Of a stretch of 29,524 bases of DNA, positions 1 to 7,342 are shown piece after piece. Every line of letters begins with the position of its first letter. The stretch's first letter is position 1. The notes beneath the pieces were generated by a model. That model did not search any database. It saw only the letters and a program-made list of their open reading frames with translations, and was not told where the DNA came from. The position numbers and the translations under genes are program-made. The DNA comes from DASZXJ01 sp035545895 (GTDB taxonomy: Bacteria > Planctomycetota > Phycisphaerae > Tepidisphaerales > Tepidisphaeraceae). Where the stretch lies: positions 1 to 29,524 of the forward strand of contig DASZXJ010000205.1 in assembly GCA_035545895.1 (NCBI GenBank), in the 5' to 3' direction.

Positions 1-77
1 GTGGAAAACGCCGTTTAACCAACCAAACGCGTCATCGTGGTTGACGCTATACCGGCTTATTGCATACAAAGTGCGTT

Positions 78-638
78 ATGGAATCCATCATCAAGGGCCG
101 GGCGTATGTGCTCGGCGACAACATCGACACCGATCAGATCATTCCCGCGATTTATCTGTCGTTTGATCCGTCCAAACCTGACGAACGCAAATTCTTCGGC
201 ATGTACGCCAACAGCGGCGTGCCCGAAGCACAGGCCGGCTTACCCAAGGGCAACACCCGGTTCGTTCGCGAGAACGAATTTAAGAGCGATTACAAGATCG
301 TCATCGGCGGCAAAAACTTCGGCTGCGGCAGCTCGCGCGAACATGCCCCGCTCGCCCTGGCCGAGGCGGGCGCAACCTGCGTCATCGCCGAATTCTATGC
401 CCGCATCTTCTTTCGCAATTCCGTCAACGGCGGATACCTTGTGCCTTTGGAATCCACTCAGCGGCTGGTCGAAAAAATCCAGACCGGCGACGAACTCGAA
501 GTGCACGTGATGGACAATTACGTCCTGAACAAAACCCGCAACGAACGCTATGAACTGAAACCCATTGGTGACGCGCTGCCCATCATTGAAGCCGGTGGTG
601 TTTTTGCGTACGCAAAAGAAGCGGGAATGCTGAAATGA
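78..638 (+). CDS. leuD: 3-isopropylmalate dehydratase small subunit
   Basis: Small (swivel-domain) subunit of isopropylmalate isomerase, which with LeuC interconverts 2- and 3-isopropylmalate in leucine biosynthesis in the cytoplasm. The 186-residue product has the family N-terminus GDNIDTDQIIPAIYL (residues 13-27) and the signature GCGSSREHAP near residues 82-91, followed by IAEFYARIFFRNSVNGG. An upstream ATG at 60 would add six residues without family similarity, so 78 is preferred; no clear Shine-Dalgarno sequence is seen at either. LeuC would be expected just upstream, outside the window. The 3' end runs into a long hairpin, then upp. Homoaconitase small subunits look similar, but the leucine role is the default. 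Confidence 0.93.
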   Translation: MESIIKGRAYVLGDNIDTDQIIPAIYLSFDPSKPDERKFFGMYANSGVPEAQAGLPKGNTRFVRENEFKSDYKIVIGGKNFGCGSSREHAPLALAEAGATCVIAEFYARIFFRNSVNGGYLVPLESTQRLVEKIQTGDELEVHVMDNYVLNKTRNERYELKPIGDALPIIEAGGVFAYAKEAGMLK

Positions 639-639
639 A

Positions 640-729
640 AATAGCCGCGACGCCACGCGTCGCGCGTCCGATGGATCGATCGGATGTCCCTGCAATCCAG
701 GACGCGCAATGCGTGGCATTGCGGCTATT
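640..729. repeat. 90-nt imperfect inverted repeat between leuD and upp
   Basis: Three nested pairs of matching arms fill the leuD-upp gap: 640-648 with 721-729 (AATAGCCGC/GCGGCTATT), 652-658 with 711-717 (GCCACGC/GCGTGGC) and 662-669 with 700-707 (GCGCGTCC/GGACGCGC). The transcript would fold into one long stem with small internal loops. It has no T-run, so it is not a classical intrinsic terminator. It could be an mRNA-stabilising or processing structure, or a dispersed palindromic repeat. Confidence 0.8.
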
Positions 730-739
730 GCGGTAACTC

Positions 740-1363
740 ATGCAAAACGTCACGGTCATCGATCATCCCGTCATTAAGACCAAGCTTACGGAGCTGCGCG
801 ATTACACGTCCGATCACCGAAAATTCCGGGCTTTGCTCGACGAAATTGCGATGCTGATGACGTACGAAGTGACGCGCGACTGGCCTTGCCAGCCGAAGAT
901 TGTGCAGACGCCTTTGGAAAAAATGACCGGCTGCGCGCTGGCGCGGCAGGTCACCCTCGTGCCGATCCTTCGCGCGGGACTGGGCATGGCTGATGGGGTT
1001 CTCAAAATCCTGCCCGATGCGCGAATGGGACACCTGGGCGTGCGCCGGGATGAATCAACACTGGAGCCGATCGCCTATTACCAGAAGCTGCCACCTGATA
1101 TTGCCGGCACGGAGGTTTTGCTGATCGATCCGATGCTCGCCACCGGAGGCAGCGCCATTGCGGCTGTAACTTATCTCAAGAATGCTGGTGTGAGGAATAT
1201 GAAGTTCGTCTGCCTGGTCGCGGCGCCGGAGGGAATCCAGGCGCTGCATCGCGAGCATCCGGATGTTCCGATTTACACCGCCGCCGTCGATAGGCAATTA
1301 AATGAGAAAGGGTATATCCTCCCTGGCCTGGGCGACGCGGGGGATCGGATTTTTGGGACATAG
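740..1363 (+). CDS. upp: Uracil phosphoribosyltransferase
   Basis: Makes UMP from uracil and PRPP in pyrimidine salvage. The 207-residue protein has the usual family length and all main motifs: VPILRAGLGM (residues 74-83), the PRPP-binding loop LLIDPMLATGGSA (127-139), and the uracil-binding C-terminus LPGLGDAGDRIFGT. The ATG at 740 gives the expected N-terminus. It follows leuD on the same strand after 101 nt that hold a long hairpin, so co-transcription is possible but not certain. The stop codon TAG (1361-1363) lies inside the left arm of the next inverted repeat. Confidence 0.96.
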   Translation: MQNVTVIDHPVIKTKLTELRDYTSDHRKFRALLDEIAMLMTYEVTRDWPCQPKIVQTPLEKMTGCALARQVTLVPILRAGLGMADGVLKILPDARMGHLGVRRDESTLEPIAYYQKLPPDIAGTEVLLIDPMLATGGSAIAAVTYLKNAGVRNMKFVCLVAAPEGIQALHREHPDVPIYTAAVDRQLNEKGYILPGLGDAGDRIFGT

Positions 1364-1435
1364 CTTGCAGCAGGCGGCAGGCAGCGGGCAGTGAAATGCC
1401 TTGACTGCCGGCTGCCCGCCGCCAGCCGCCAGCTA
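1361..1435. repeat. Imperfect inverted repeat spanning the upp stop and terC leader
   Basis: Left arm 1361-1391 (TAGCTTGCAGCAGGCGGCAG...) and right arm 1405-1435 (...CCGCCAGCTA) pair over about 31 nt with roughly five mismatches around a 13-nt loop (1392-1404). The element starts on the upp stop codon and ends three bases before the ATG of the TerC gene. Its G+C-rich GGCAGGCAGCGGGCAG composition is unlike the flanking codons. It may be a dispersed palindrome, a terminator-like structure, or a control on TerC translation. Confidence 0.8.
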
Positions 1436-1438
1436 TTT

Positions 1439-2176
1439 ATGTTCGGCCAAACCTTTGAATTCGGCGACCTGGCGATTGTTGCACTGTTGGTGCTGCTGGA
1501 GGGGATTCTCTCGATCGATAATGCGCTGGTGCTGGCGCTGCTTGCCAAGCCGCTTGAACCGACCGAACGCAAAAAGGCACTGACCTATGGTTTGGTCGGC
1601 GCACTGGCATTTCGAGTGGTCGCGATCGCGCTGGCGTCATATCTGCTGCAATGGAGTCTCGTTAAACTCGTTGGCGGGGGTTACCTGATCTATATCTCGC
1701 TGAAGCACTTCTACTTCGCGCGAAAGCCTGCTCAAGATGACGATGGCAACGCGATCGTACCCAAGACCGCCAAGTTCTGGCCAACCGTGTTTGTCATTGA
1801 ACTGACCGATATTGCGTTTGCCGTTGATTCGATCATCGCCGCCATCGGCGTGGTCGGGTCATCGCCGAACAATTCAGGACGACATCCCAAGCTGTGGGTT
1901 GTAATGGTCGGCGGATTTCTGGGTGTGATCCTGATGCGCTTCGCCGCGGTCATCTTCATCAAATTGCTGGAGAGATTCCCGCGATTTGAAACATCCGCCT
2001 ACCTGCTGGTCCTGATCATCGGGCTTAAACTGCTCCTGGACTTTGCGTTTGACATCGACTTCCAGCATGGCCCCGCGATGTGGATATTTTGGATCCTCAT
2101 GCTTGTTTGTTTTGGAATCGGATTCTTGGGGAAGAAACCGGACGCTCCGAAACCTGACCCCGTGCAAGCTCACTGA
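1439..2176 (+). CDS. TerC family integral membrane protein
   Basis: Multi-spanning inner-membrane protein of the TerC family (TerC/YkoY/YjbE group). Characterised members have been linked to metal export, particularly manganese, and tellurite tolerance; the substrate here is unknown. The 245-residue protein carries the two conserved acidic membrane motifs: LLEGILSIDNALVLALL near residues 18-34 and VIELTDIAFAVDSIIAAIGV near residues 117-136, plus several further hydrophobic segments. An upstream GTG at 1391 would translate the arm of an inverted repeat (MKCLDCRLPAASRQLF), so the ATG at 1439 is preferred. No obvious Shine-Dalgarno sequence precedes it; the hairpin ends just upstream. It lies downstream of upp on the same strand. 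Confidence 0.9.
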   Translation: MFGQTFEFGDLAIVALLVLLEGILSIDNALVLALLAKPLEPTERKKALTYGLVGALAFRVVAIALASYLLQWSLVKLVGGGYLIYISLKHFYFARKPAQDDDGNAIVPKTAKFWPTVFVIELTDIAFAVDSIIAAIGVVGSSPNNSGRHPKLWVVMVGGFLGVILMRFAAVIFIKLLERFPRFETSAYLLVLIIGLKLLLDFAFDIDFQHGPAMWIFWILMLVCFGIGFLGKKPDAPKPDPVQAH

Positions 2177-2191
2177 AGTGAACCGCCGGAG

Positions 2192-2223
2192 CCCCGGGGC
2201 TAAAGCCCGGGCTTTGCCCCGGG
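2192..2223. terminator. GC-rich palindrome between convergent genes
   Basis: CCCCGGGG (2192-2199), the perfect 14-nt palindrome AAAGCCCGGGCTTT (2202-2215) and CCCCGGG (2217-2223) lie 15-47 nt after the TerC stop and before the convergent end of the HDOD gene. A strong stem-loop can form on either strand. There is no T-run, so it may be a dispersed palindrome that also limits read-through. Confidence 0.5.
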
Positions 2224-2349
2224 ACCGGATCAACTGGAGACGAATTTCAACCCCAAGCTTAAAGTCCTACGATCTTCCAGCCGATTCTCTTTCGTTTTTT
2301 CATCCGCGCAATCCATGCAATCTATCCAGGCGCCACGGACATTGAGCCT

Positions 2350-4116
2350 TCACGCGGCTGCGCGGGCAGGGAGGGATAGGGTGTCCAGCAGCCGGCTTAG
2401 CGCGGATGTGGATGCGGGCAGTCGAACACATGGAAGGGATTCGTTGCCGGTAATCATGCTGGTCTGTTCGGCGTCGAGGGATTCGTTGAGCAGGATGCCG
2501 GCGCGCAGGCCGGTCTGTTCCTGCAGCCTCTGGATCGCGGCCAATTGCGACGCGGCGCCCTGTACATGCTGCAGGTTGATCGTCATCGGCAGTCCGGCGG
2601 CGGCGGCATTTTTCATCTGGCTCAGTGGAACATCGATGATTTGTTTGGCATGACGGCTGGCAAACAATCGAACCGGGTCGATCTCCGTTGGCTTTGGGTT
2701 CACATAGTGCAGGACTTCGATCGATTGGCTGCCGCCCATCCTGAAATTCGAGATGTTCGGCAGATAAAACCCCAGCTCGGTTATCGCTTCGCGCACGGTG
2801 GCGGCGCATTCGCTGATCAGACGTGCCGAATTGCACTTGGATTGCTCCAGCGCGGTAAGAAAACTATGAGGGACGGCGTCAAGAATTTCGTCCGGGCTGA
2901 TGCGCCCGAACAAGGCGCGCAGGATCTGCTCGGCCGTTTGAAGGATCGATATCGCGATTGTCGCGCGGGATTGAATCGACGGACGGACCGTTTCGGGCGT
3001 GTGATGATGGGCGACACATTCGGAGAACCATCCCGGCAGCGAATGATGCTCCAGGAGCAGACCACCGATTATGGCGTGATCGAGCCCGAGGATTTTCCTT
3101 TCGATGTCGACGGTGCGCAGGCCTTCAGGGATTTGACTGGACGCCATTATCGCGGCGGCTTGAGGATATAAGCAAGCCAGTGTCGGACGTCCCAGATCGT
3201 GCAACAAGGCGACAAGCCCGATGCTTTCGGCGTCGGCAAATTGAAGTTTTCGTGTAAGCAACCGGGCAATGCGTGAGATGGCGACGGTGCTGGCGAGCGT
3301 GTTTTCCCCATTCCACCAGTTTGCAGCGGCGCCGCCCTGCAACACTGGAAGTGATTCCATGAGCTTATGAAATTCACGCACGCCAAGCATTTGGATTGCT
3401 GCGATCACATTTTCAACCGGATCGCGGTCACCACGAATATCCATGCGATTGGCGCGGCTGATGACGTGCAGCGACGCGGCCGGATCGCGATGAAGAATCT
3501 CGGCAAATTCATCCCATTCAGCGCCGGAGCTGCATGAAAGCTGCATGATTTCGGTAACGGTGAATTCAAACACCGGAATACGCGGCATGTCGGCCAGTTT
3601 TGTCAGGACGTCTTTTGATCGGACCTTTTCATGCTGGACCGGCACACTGGCGGAATTGATGGCCTCGGCTGGATGCGCGGCTTTGCTGGAAACCGGCGCG
3701 GGTTCGGATCGGTTGGTCGCATCGGCGGGAGCAATTTTTGTATCGAGCATCTCGCGAACACGGGCGACGAAAGTATCGATGGAAAACCCCTTGTGAATGA
3801 AGATCGCCCGCACGCCGTTTTTGCCCGCCTCCAGGACCTGCTCGCGCGATTGCAAAGGCCCGATCAGAATCACCGCGGCATTTCCCAGACGATTGTGTTT
3901 ACGGACTCGCGTGACCAATTCTGTGAAATTCTGATCGCAGAGACTGGAATCAATCACGATGACGCCGATCGCGTCATTGCTGTTCGATTTTACCGCCTGC
4001 TCCAGATTCGATGTTTCGCGCACCTCCAAATCATGTTTTCGAAGCACAAATCCAAGGGCGGCGCGATGCACATCGTCGGAATGAATCAATAAAACAGATG
4101 GCTTCCCCCGATACAT
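2350..4116 (-). CDS. Receiver-like and HDOD domain signalling protein
   Basis: 588-residue cytoplasmic regulator. Residues 7-125 look like a response-regulator receiver: acidic pair D14-D15, candidate phosphoacceptor D56 in VIVIDSS, and K109 in FIHKG. The usual Thr/Ser after strand 4 is replaced (VILIGPL), so signalling may be atypical. After a linker, an HDOD domain follows, with LLHDLGRPTLA and HHHTPETV as likely HD-type motifs. The last 120 or so residues are unassigned. HDOD proteins often act in chemotaxis, stress or c-di-GMP-linked signalling. The start at 4116 is chosen because GGGGGA lies eight bases upstream; a start at 4224 would add a low-complexity lead. It stands alone, tail-to-tail with TerC. 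Confidence 0.82.
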   Translation of the reverse strand: MYRGKPSVLLIHSDDVHRAALGFVLRKHDLEVRETSNLEQAVKSNSNDAIGVIVIDSSLCDQNFTELVTRVRKHNRLGNAAVILIGPLQSREQVLEAGKNGVRAIFIHKGFSIDTFVARVREMLDTKIAPADATNRSEPAPVSSKAAHPAEAINSASVPVQHEKVRSKDVLTKLADMPRIPVFEFTVTEIMQLSCSSGAEWDEFAEILHRDPAASLHVISRANRMDIRGDRDPVENVIAAIQMLGVREFHKLMESLPVLQGGAAANWWNGENTLASTVAISRIARLLTRKLQFADAESIGLVALLHDLGRPTLACLYPQAAAIMASSQIPEGLRTVDIERKILGLDHAIIGGLLLEHHSLPGWFSECVAHHHTPETVRPSIQSRATIAISILQTAEQILRALFGRISPDEILDAVPHSFLTALEQSKCNSARLISECAATVREAITELGFYLPNISNFRMGGSQSIEVLHYVNPKPTEIDPVRLFASRHAKQIIDVPLSQMKNAAAAGLPMTINLQHVQGAASQLAAIQRLQEQTGLRAGILLNESLDAEQTSMITGNESLPCVRLPASTSALSRLLDTLSLPARAAA

Positions 4117-4421
4117 TTCTGTTCCCCCATATTTTGTTTCGTCAGATTCAGATTGTTCTTGAGTGCAATCGCGCGGTGCCGCGGTCAACTTTAATATTAT
4201 TGTAATTTTTACGGCACTCCACAATATGCGCTATCTCGATCCAATATTTGGATTAACGACACGCCGAGGCGAAAGACATGAAAGTTATTGTCTTTCATGC
4301 ACCATGTGGGGAATAGCGGTAATTGAGCATCAACAGTCAAATCCATACAAATCGATATGAATTGAATTCGTGAAGATTCGTCCTATTCAAGATCAATTCA
4401 ATCGCAGGAACTGAAAGACCG
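4117..4421. other. AT-rich intergenic region upstream of the HDOD gene
   Basis: 305 bases without a convincing gene. It contains the HDOD Shine-Dalgarno sequence (TCCCCC on the plus strand, about 4124-4129), an AT-rich tract around 4185-4210 that could hold its promoter, and an inverted repeat CATGAAAG (4277-4284)/CTTTCATG (4292-4299) with a 7-nt loop. The repeat could be an operator or a weak end signal for the GH28 gene, whose stop is at 4422. Confidence 0.5.
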
Positions 4422-5714
4422 TCATGGTGTGACGGTTTTGATCTGCTTATTGACTCGCTCAAATGTGATTTTGTCGGCGTCTTTGATGACAAAATCCTTG
4501 TCGGCGTTGATCTGCACGTCGCGCAGCGTGATGTCGGTGATATGGCTGTCGGGAAGGCCGACGAATTTGCCGGCGCTTTTTGCGCTGCGGATGTTGACAT
4601 GATCGATCAGCACGTTGTGGATTGACGGCACCTTCGTCGGGTCGCCGACGAAGTTCGGGCGATTGTTATCGACATAAAGCAGGTCCAGCACGATGGCATT
4701 GGCGACGTTGTTCATCGTGATGTCGGTGAAGCGGATGTTTTCCACCAATCCACCCGCGCCGCGCATGGATTTGATGCGGATGCCGTTATCCGTGCCGTCA
4801 AACGTGCAATGGCGGACGAGCATGTTGGAAATGCCGCCGGTCGTGCCGCTGCCGATGGAAATGCCGTGGCCGCGTTTGATATTGCAGTCTTCGATGAGCA
4901 GGTTCGTGCCCCCGGTCTTGATGGCGACGTTGTCATCGCCCGTGTCGAGGTCGCAATCGCGAATCAGCATGTTGGCGCATGAGGTGGGGTCGATGGCATC
5001 GGTATTGGGCGCGTTGGCGGGAGCGCGCACTTTGATGCGTTCGATCAAGAGGTCAGAAGCATTGGGGACCAGATGAAACTTCGGCGAATCGCGGAAGGTG
5101 ACATCCTGCACAAGCAGTCGCTGGCATTCGGTGATGGAAACGAGGTTGGGCCGGGGATAAACCAGCCTGCCGGGCTGAGCGCGAGCAGCCCGTTCCGACC
5201 AGGCCCACCAAATAGCGCCGTTGCCATCGACTGCACCCTCACCGGTGATGGCAACATCGTGCAGATTGCGCCCGGTGATCAGCGGGGCGGGTGCTCGCAC
5301 GCGCGATTGCACGTCCTGCTGAGTCTTGAGCGTTTCCGGTTCGGGCAGATCGTAATCGGTGAAGGTGCCAGGCGCGAGAATGACCGCGCCGGCGTCGAGA
5401 TGCAGATCGAGGTTGCTGACCAGGACGATCGGCTTGGTACGATAGGTTCCTGCCGGCACGACCAGTCGGCCGCCACCCTGTTTTCCGATCTCAGCAAATG
5501 CTTTGGTGAAGACGTCGGTGTTCCAGGTCTTGCCATCGCCGTTACCGCCGAAGTCTTTGAGGTTGAACGTACGATTGGGGATCTGCGGGTGGGTGGGATT
5601 GACGCGGATCGGACTGGTGGCTTGTGGGGACGGTTGTGGCGATACATTTGCACATCCCGCAAGCAGAAGTGATGCGATCGAACAAAACGCGATGGATCGA
5701 TGGACGAAGTTCAC
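4422..5714 (-). CDS. GH28 polygalacturonase-like lipoprotein
   Basis: Secreted glycoside hydrolase family 28 enzyme, a right-handed beta-helix that cleaves galacturonan or related pectin linkages. The 430-residue protein begins with a lipoprotein signal peptide ending LLLAGC (lipid cysteine C21), so it is probably membrane anchored. The GH28 catalytic motifs are intact: NTDAID (237-242), DTGDD (257-261), GHGISIGSG (282-290) and RIK (313-315). The N-terminus has NLKDFGGNGDGKTWNT, typical of pectin-lyase-fold enzymes. It is a single gene, divergent from the DUF58 gene. Exact substrate (homogalacturonan, xylogalacturonan or rhamnogalacturonan; endo or exo) cannot be read from the sequence. Confidence 0.92.
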   Translation of the reverse strand: MNFVHRSIAFCSIASLLLAGCANVSPQPSPQATSPIRVNPTHPQIPNRTFNLKDFGGNGDGKTWNTDVFTKAFAEIGKQGGGRLVVPAGTYRTKPIVLVSNLDLHLDAGAVILAPGTFTDYDLPEPETLKTQQDVQSRVRAPAPLITGRNLHDVAITGEGAVDGNGAIWWAWSERAARAQPGRLVYPRPNLVSITECQRLLVQDVTFRDSPKFHLVPNASDLLIERIKVRAPANAPNTDAIDPTSCANMLIRDCDLDTGDDNVAIKTGGTNLLIEDCNIKRGHGISIGSGTTGGISNMLVRHCTFDGTDNGIRIKSMRGAGGLVENIRFTDITMNNVANAIVLDLLYVDNNRPNFVGDPTKVPSIHNVLIDHVNIRSAKSAGKFVGLPDSHITDITLRDVQINADKDFVIKDADKITFERVNKQIKTVTP

Positions 5715-5784
5715 GATTCCTCCGGCACGGGTGTTATCATAGCTATACCTCTGGAAATTACGGGGGTTGAGATCGACCGGTTTC

Positions 5785-5857
5785 GGTCAACTTTTAGTCT
5801 CGTCGCTTGCGACAGGTTTCAATGTGCCCAACCCGCCGCGGCGGCGGGGCTAAATGG
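5785..5857. repeat. Degenerate copy of the TTTTAGCCCCGCCGC palindrome
   Basis: 5785-5819 resembles the left arm and 5830-5857 (AACCCGCCGCGGCGGCGGGG then CTAAATGG) the right arm of the hairpin repeat at 23289-23357. The left arm has several C-to-T type changes (TTTTAGTCTCGTCGCTTGCG), the right arm is closer. It lies in the divergent promoter region between the GH28 and DUF58 genes. Confidence 0.7.
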
Positions 5858-5949
5858 AGGGTCTTGTCCAATCTTTCTTACCGCGAGATCAAGATAGCGT
5901 TTTCTGTCGTTGTCGTGGTAGAATTCAACAAAACGGGGGAACAGCCTGC

Positions 5950-6849
5950 ATGACCCTTGCTGCGGAAAACAAATCGCTGCTGTTGGAGCCGGGTTTTATG
6001 GCGCGGCTGGACCAGTTGGATGTCGTCTCACGCAAAGTGTTGGCGGGCAAACTCAAAGGCGAACGTCGTTCCAAGCGTCGCGGGCAATCCGTCGAATTTG
6101 CCGATTATCGAAACTACGTCATTGGCGATGACCTGCGATTCATCGACTGGAACGTCTACGCGCGCTTGGACCGATTGTTCCTCAAGCTGTTTCTCGAAGA
6201 AGAAGACTTGGCATTGCACGTACTTGTAGATATGAGCAAGAGCTGCGATTACGGCAATCCCAACAAGGCGCTGTACATCAAGCAGGTGGCGGCGGCTTTG
6301 GGATATATCGGGCTGGTGAATTACAACCGCGTGGTGGTGGCTGCGATGGCGGAGGGAATCAGCGCTGAGACTGGTGCGCTGCGAGGCCGACGACGTGTGG
6401 CGCAGATGATCGATTTCGTCTCCAAGCTTGAACCGTCCGGCTCTTCCAATTTCCCGAATGCTTGCAAACGCTTCGCGATGGCCCATCGGCAAAAGGGCGT
6501 GTGCGTCGTCCTCAGCGATTTCTACGACAAAAGCGGCTACGAGAACGGCCTGCGGTATCTTGCCAGCGGCAAATACGACCTGTTCTGCGTGCAGGTGCTT
6601 AGCCCGCAGGAAATCGATCCGGATTTGCAGGGCGATCTGAAACTGCGCGACATGGAAGATTCCGACACGGCTGAAGTGAGCATCACCCAACCGCTGATGA
6701 AGCAATACAAGGCGAATCTCAATGCATATTGCCTGTCGTTAAAGGAATACATCACGCGGCGAGGTGGGACATATTTGTTTACGAGCACGAAGGTGCCGTT
6801 TGATACACTGGTGCTGAATTATCTGAGGGAAAGAGGGTTGTTGGGATAG
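5950..6849 (+). CDS. DUF58 domain-containing protein
   Basis: 299-residue protein of the DUF58 family, usually encoded in MoxR/BatA-type operons together with an AAA ATPase and von Willebrand factor A proteins; the biochemical role is poorly defined (envelope stress or metalloprotein assembly has been proposed). Diagnostic stretches are GQSVEFADYRNYVIGDDLRFIDW, spanning residues 42-64, and the VWA-like core LALHVLVDMSKS near residue 90, later VCVVLSDFYD. Start at 5950 is supported by GGGGGAA about ten bases upstream; an upstream ATG at 5854 would translate repeat sequence. No moxR gene is visible upstream. The partner BatA-like gene follows, but the four-helix-bundle cassette separates them. 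Confidence 0.9.
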   Translation: MTLAAENKSLLLEPGFMARLDQLDVVSRKVLAGKLKGERRSKRRGQSVEFADYRNYVIGDDLRFIDWNVYARLDRLFLKLFLEEEDLALHVLVDMSKSCDYGNPNKALYIKQVAAALGYIGLVNYNRVVVAAMAEGISAETGALRGRRRVAQMIDFVSKLEPSGSSNFPNACKRFAMAHRQKGVCVVLSDFYDKSGYENGLRYLASGKYDLFCVQVLSPQEIDPDLQGDLKLRDMEDSDTAEVSITQPLMKQYKANLNAYCLSLKEYITRRGGTYLFTSTKVPFDTLVLNYLRERGLLG

Positions 6850-6857
6850 ATTTGAGC

Positions 6858-7277
6858 ATGGGAATGACCAAGGACCAAATCTCAATGACCAACAAAGCAC
6901 CCATGTCCAATGACCAAACGGGTGTTGCTGCTGCAAAACGGGAATATGATCTGGAGGAGCGCACTGCACGGTTTGGCGAATCGATCATCGGGTTTGCGAA
7001 ACAGATTCCGAAGAATCCAGTGACTTTGTCGTTAATTTCCCAAGTTGTTCGTGCGGGTACGAGCATTGGCGCGAATTATTGTGAGGTTGATGAAGCGGCG
7101 ACAAATAAGGAGTTCAAGCATCGCATTTCGCTCTGTAAACGAGAATCGAAAGAGACCAAGTTTCAAATTCGCATGATTGTGGCGGCCGAACCTCAACTAA
7201 AGGAACAGGGCCGCATTTTGTGGCAGGAAGCGAAAGAACTCACTCGAATATTCGCTTCAATCTTGCGCAAGAAGTGA
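6858..7277 (+). CDS. Four-helix-bundle protein (S23/IVP-like)
   Basis: Small protein of the four-helix-bundle family (related to proteins encoded in 23S rRNA intervening sequences, and to the Avd-type fold). Molecular role unknown. The conserved core is YDLEERTARFGESIIGFAK, LISQVVRAGTSIGANYCEVD and ESKETKFQIRMI, then LWQEAKELTRIFASILRK. In-frame starts are TTG 6852 and ATGs at 6858, 6864, 6885 and 6903. The first residues (MGMTKDQISMTNKAPM) are simply the translated left arm of the inverted repeat, so a functional start at 6903 (124 residues) is equally possible. The gene sits eight bases after the DUF58 stop and before the BatA-like gene, inside a cassette with inverted-repeat arms. Confidence 0.85.
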   Translation: MGMTKDQISMTNKAPMSNDQTGVAAAKREYDLEERTARFGESIIGFAKQIPKNPVTLSLISQVVRAGTSIGANYCEVDEAATNKEFKHRISLCKRESKETKFQIRMIVAAEPQLKEQGRILWQEAKELTRIFASILRKK

Positions 7278-7331
7278 TGGACATTGGTACTTGGACATTT
7301 GTTGGTCATTGAGATTTGGTCATTGGTCATT
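6863..7331 (+). mobile_element. Cassette with 34-nt inverted-repeat arms carrying the four-helix-bundle gene
   Basis: Left arm 6863-6896 and right arm 7298-7331 are inverted repeats of 34 nt with one mismatch (6872 G versus T in the complement). Both contain AATCTCAATGACCAACAAA or its complement. The arms have a 7-nt internal period (TTGGTCA TTGAGAT TTGGTCA TTGGTCA read on the minus-to-plus sense of the right arm). Between them is only the four-helix-bundle gene; no transposase is present. The cassette fills the space between the DUF58 stop (6849) and the BatA-like ATG (7343). No clear target-site duplication is seen; TAGATTTGAGCATG on the left and TAGGTATTGATATG on the right are only loosely alike. 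Mobility is inference. Confidence 0.6.
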
Positions 7332-7342
7332 TAGGTATTGAT

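Noticed and set aside
1..18. A short open stretch VENAV followed by a stop, possibly the end of leuC
   Set aside because: Only five codons are visible, too few to identify a gene or frame.
1391..1438. N-terminal extension of the TerC protein from GTG 1391
   Set aside because: It translates the arm of an inverted repeat and has no resemblance to TerC N-termini.
4277..4299. Intrinsic terminator of the GH28 gene
   Set aside because: The stem is only 8 bp, AT-rich and more than 120 nt from the stop, so an operator or chance palindrome is as likely.
7316..7342. Extension MVIGHLGID of the BatA-like protein from TTG 7316
   Set aside because: It is translated cassette arm; the ATG at 7343 gives the family N-terminus.
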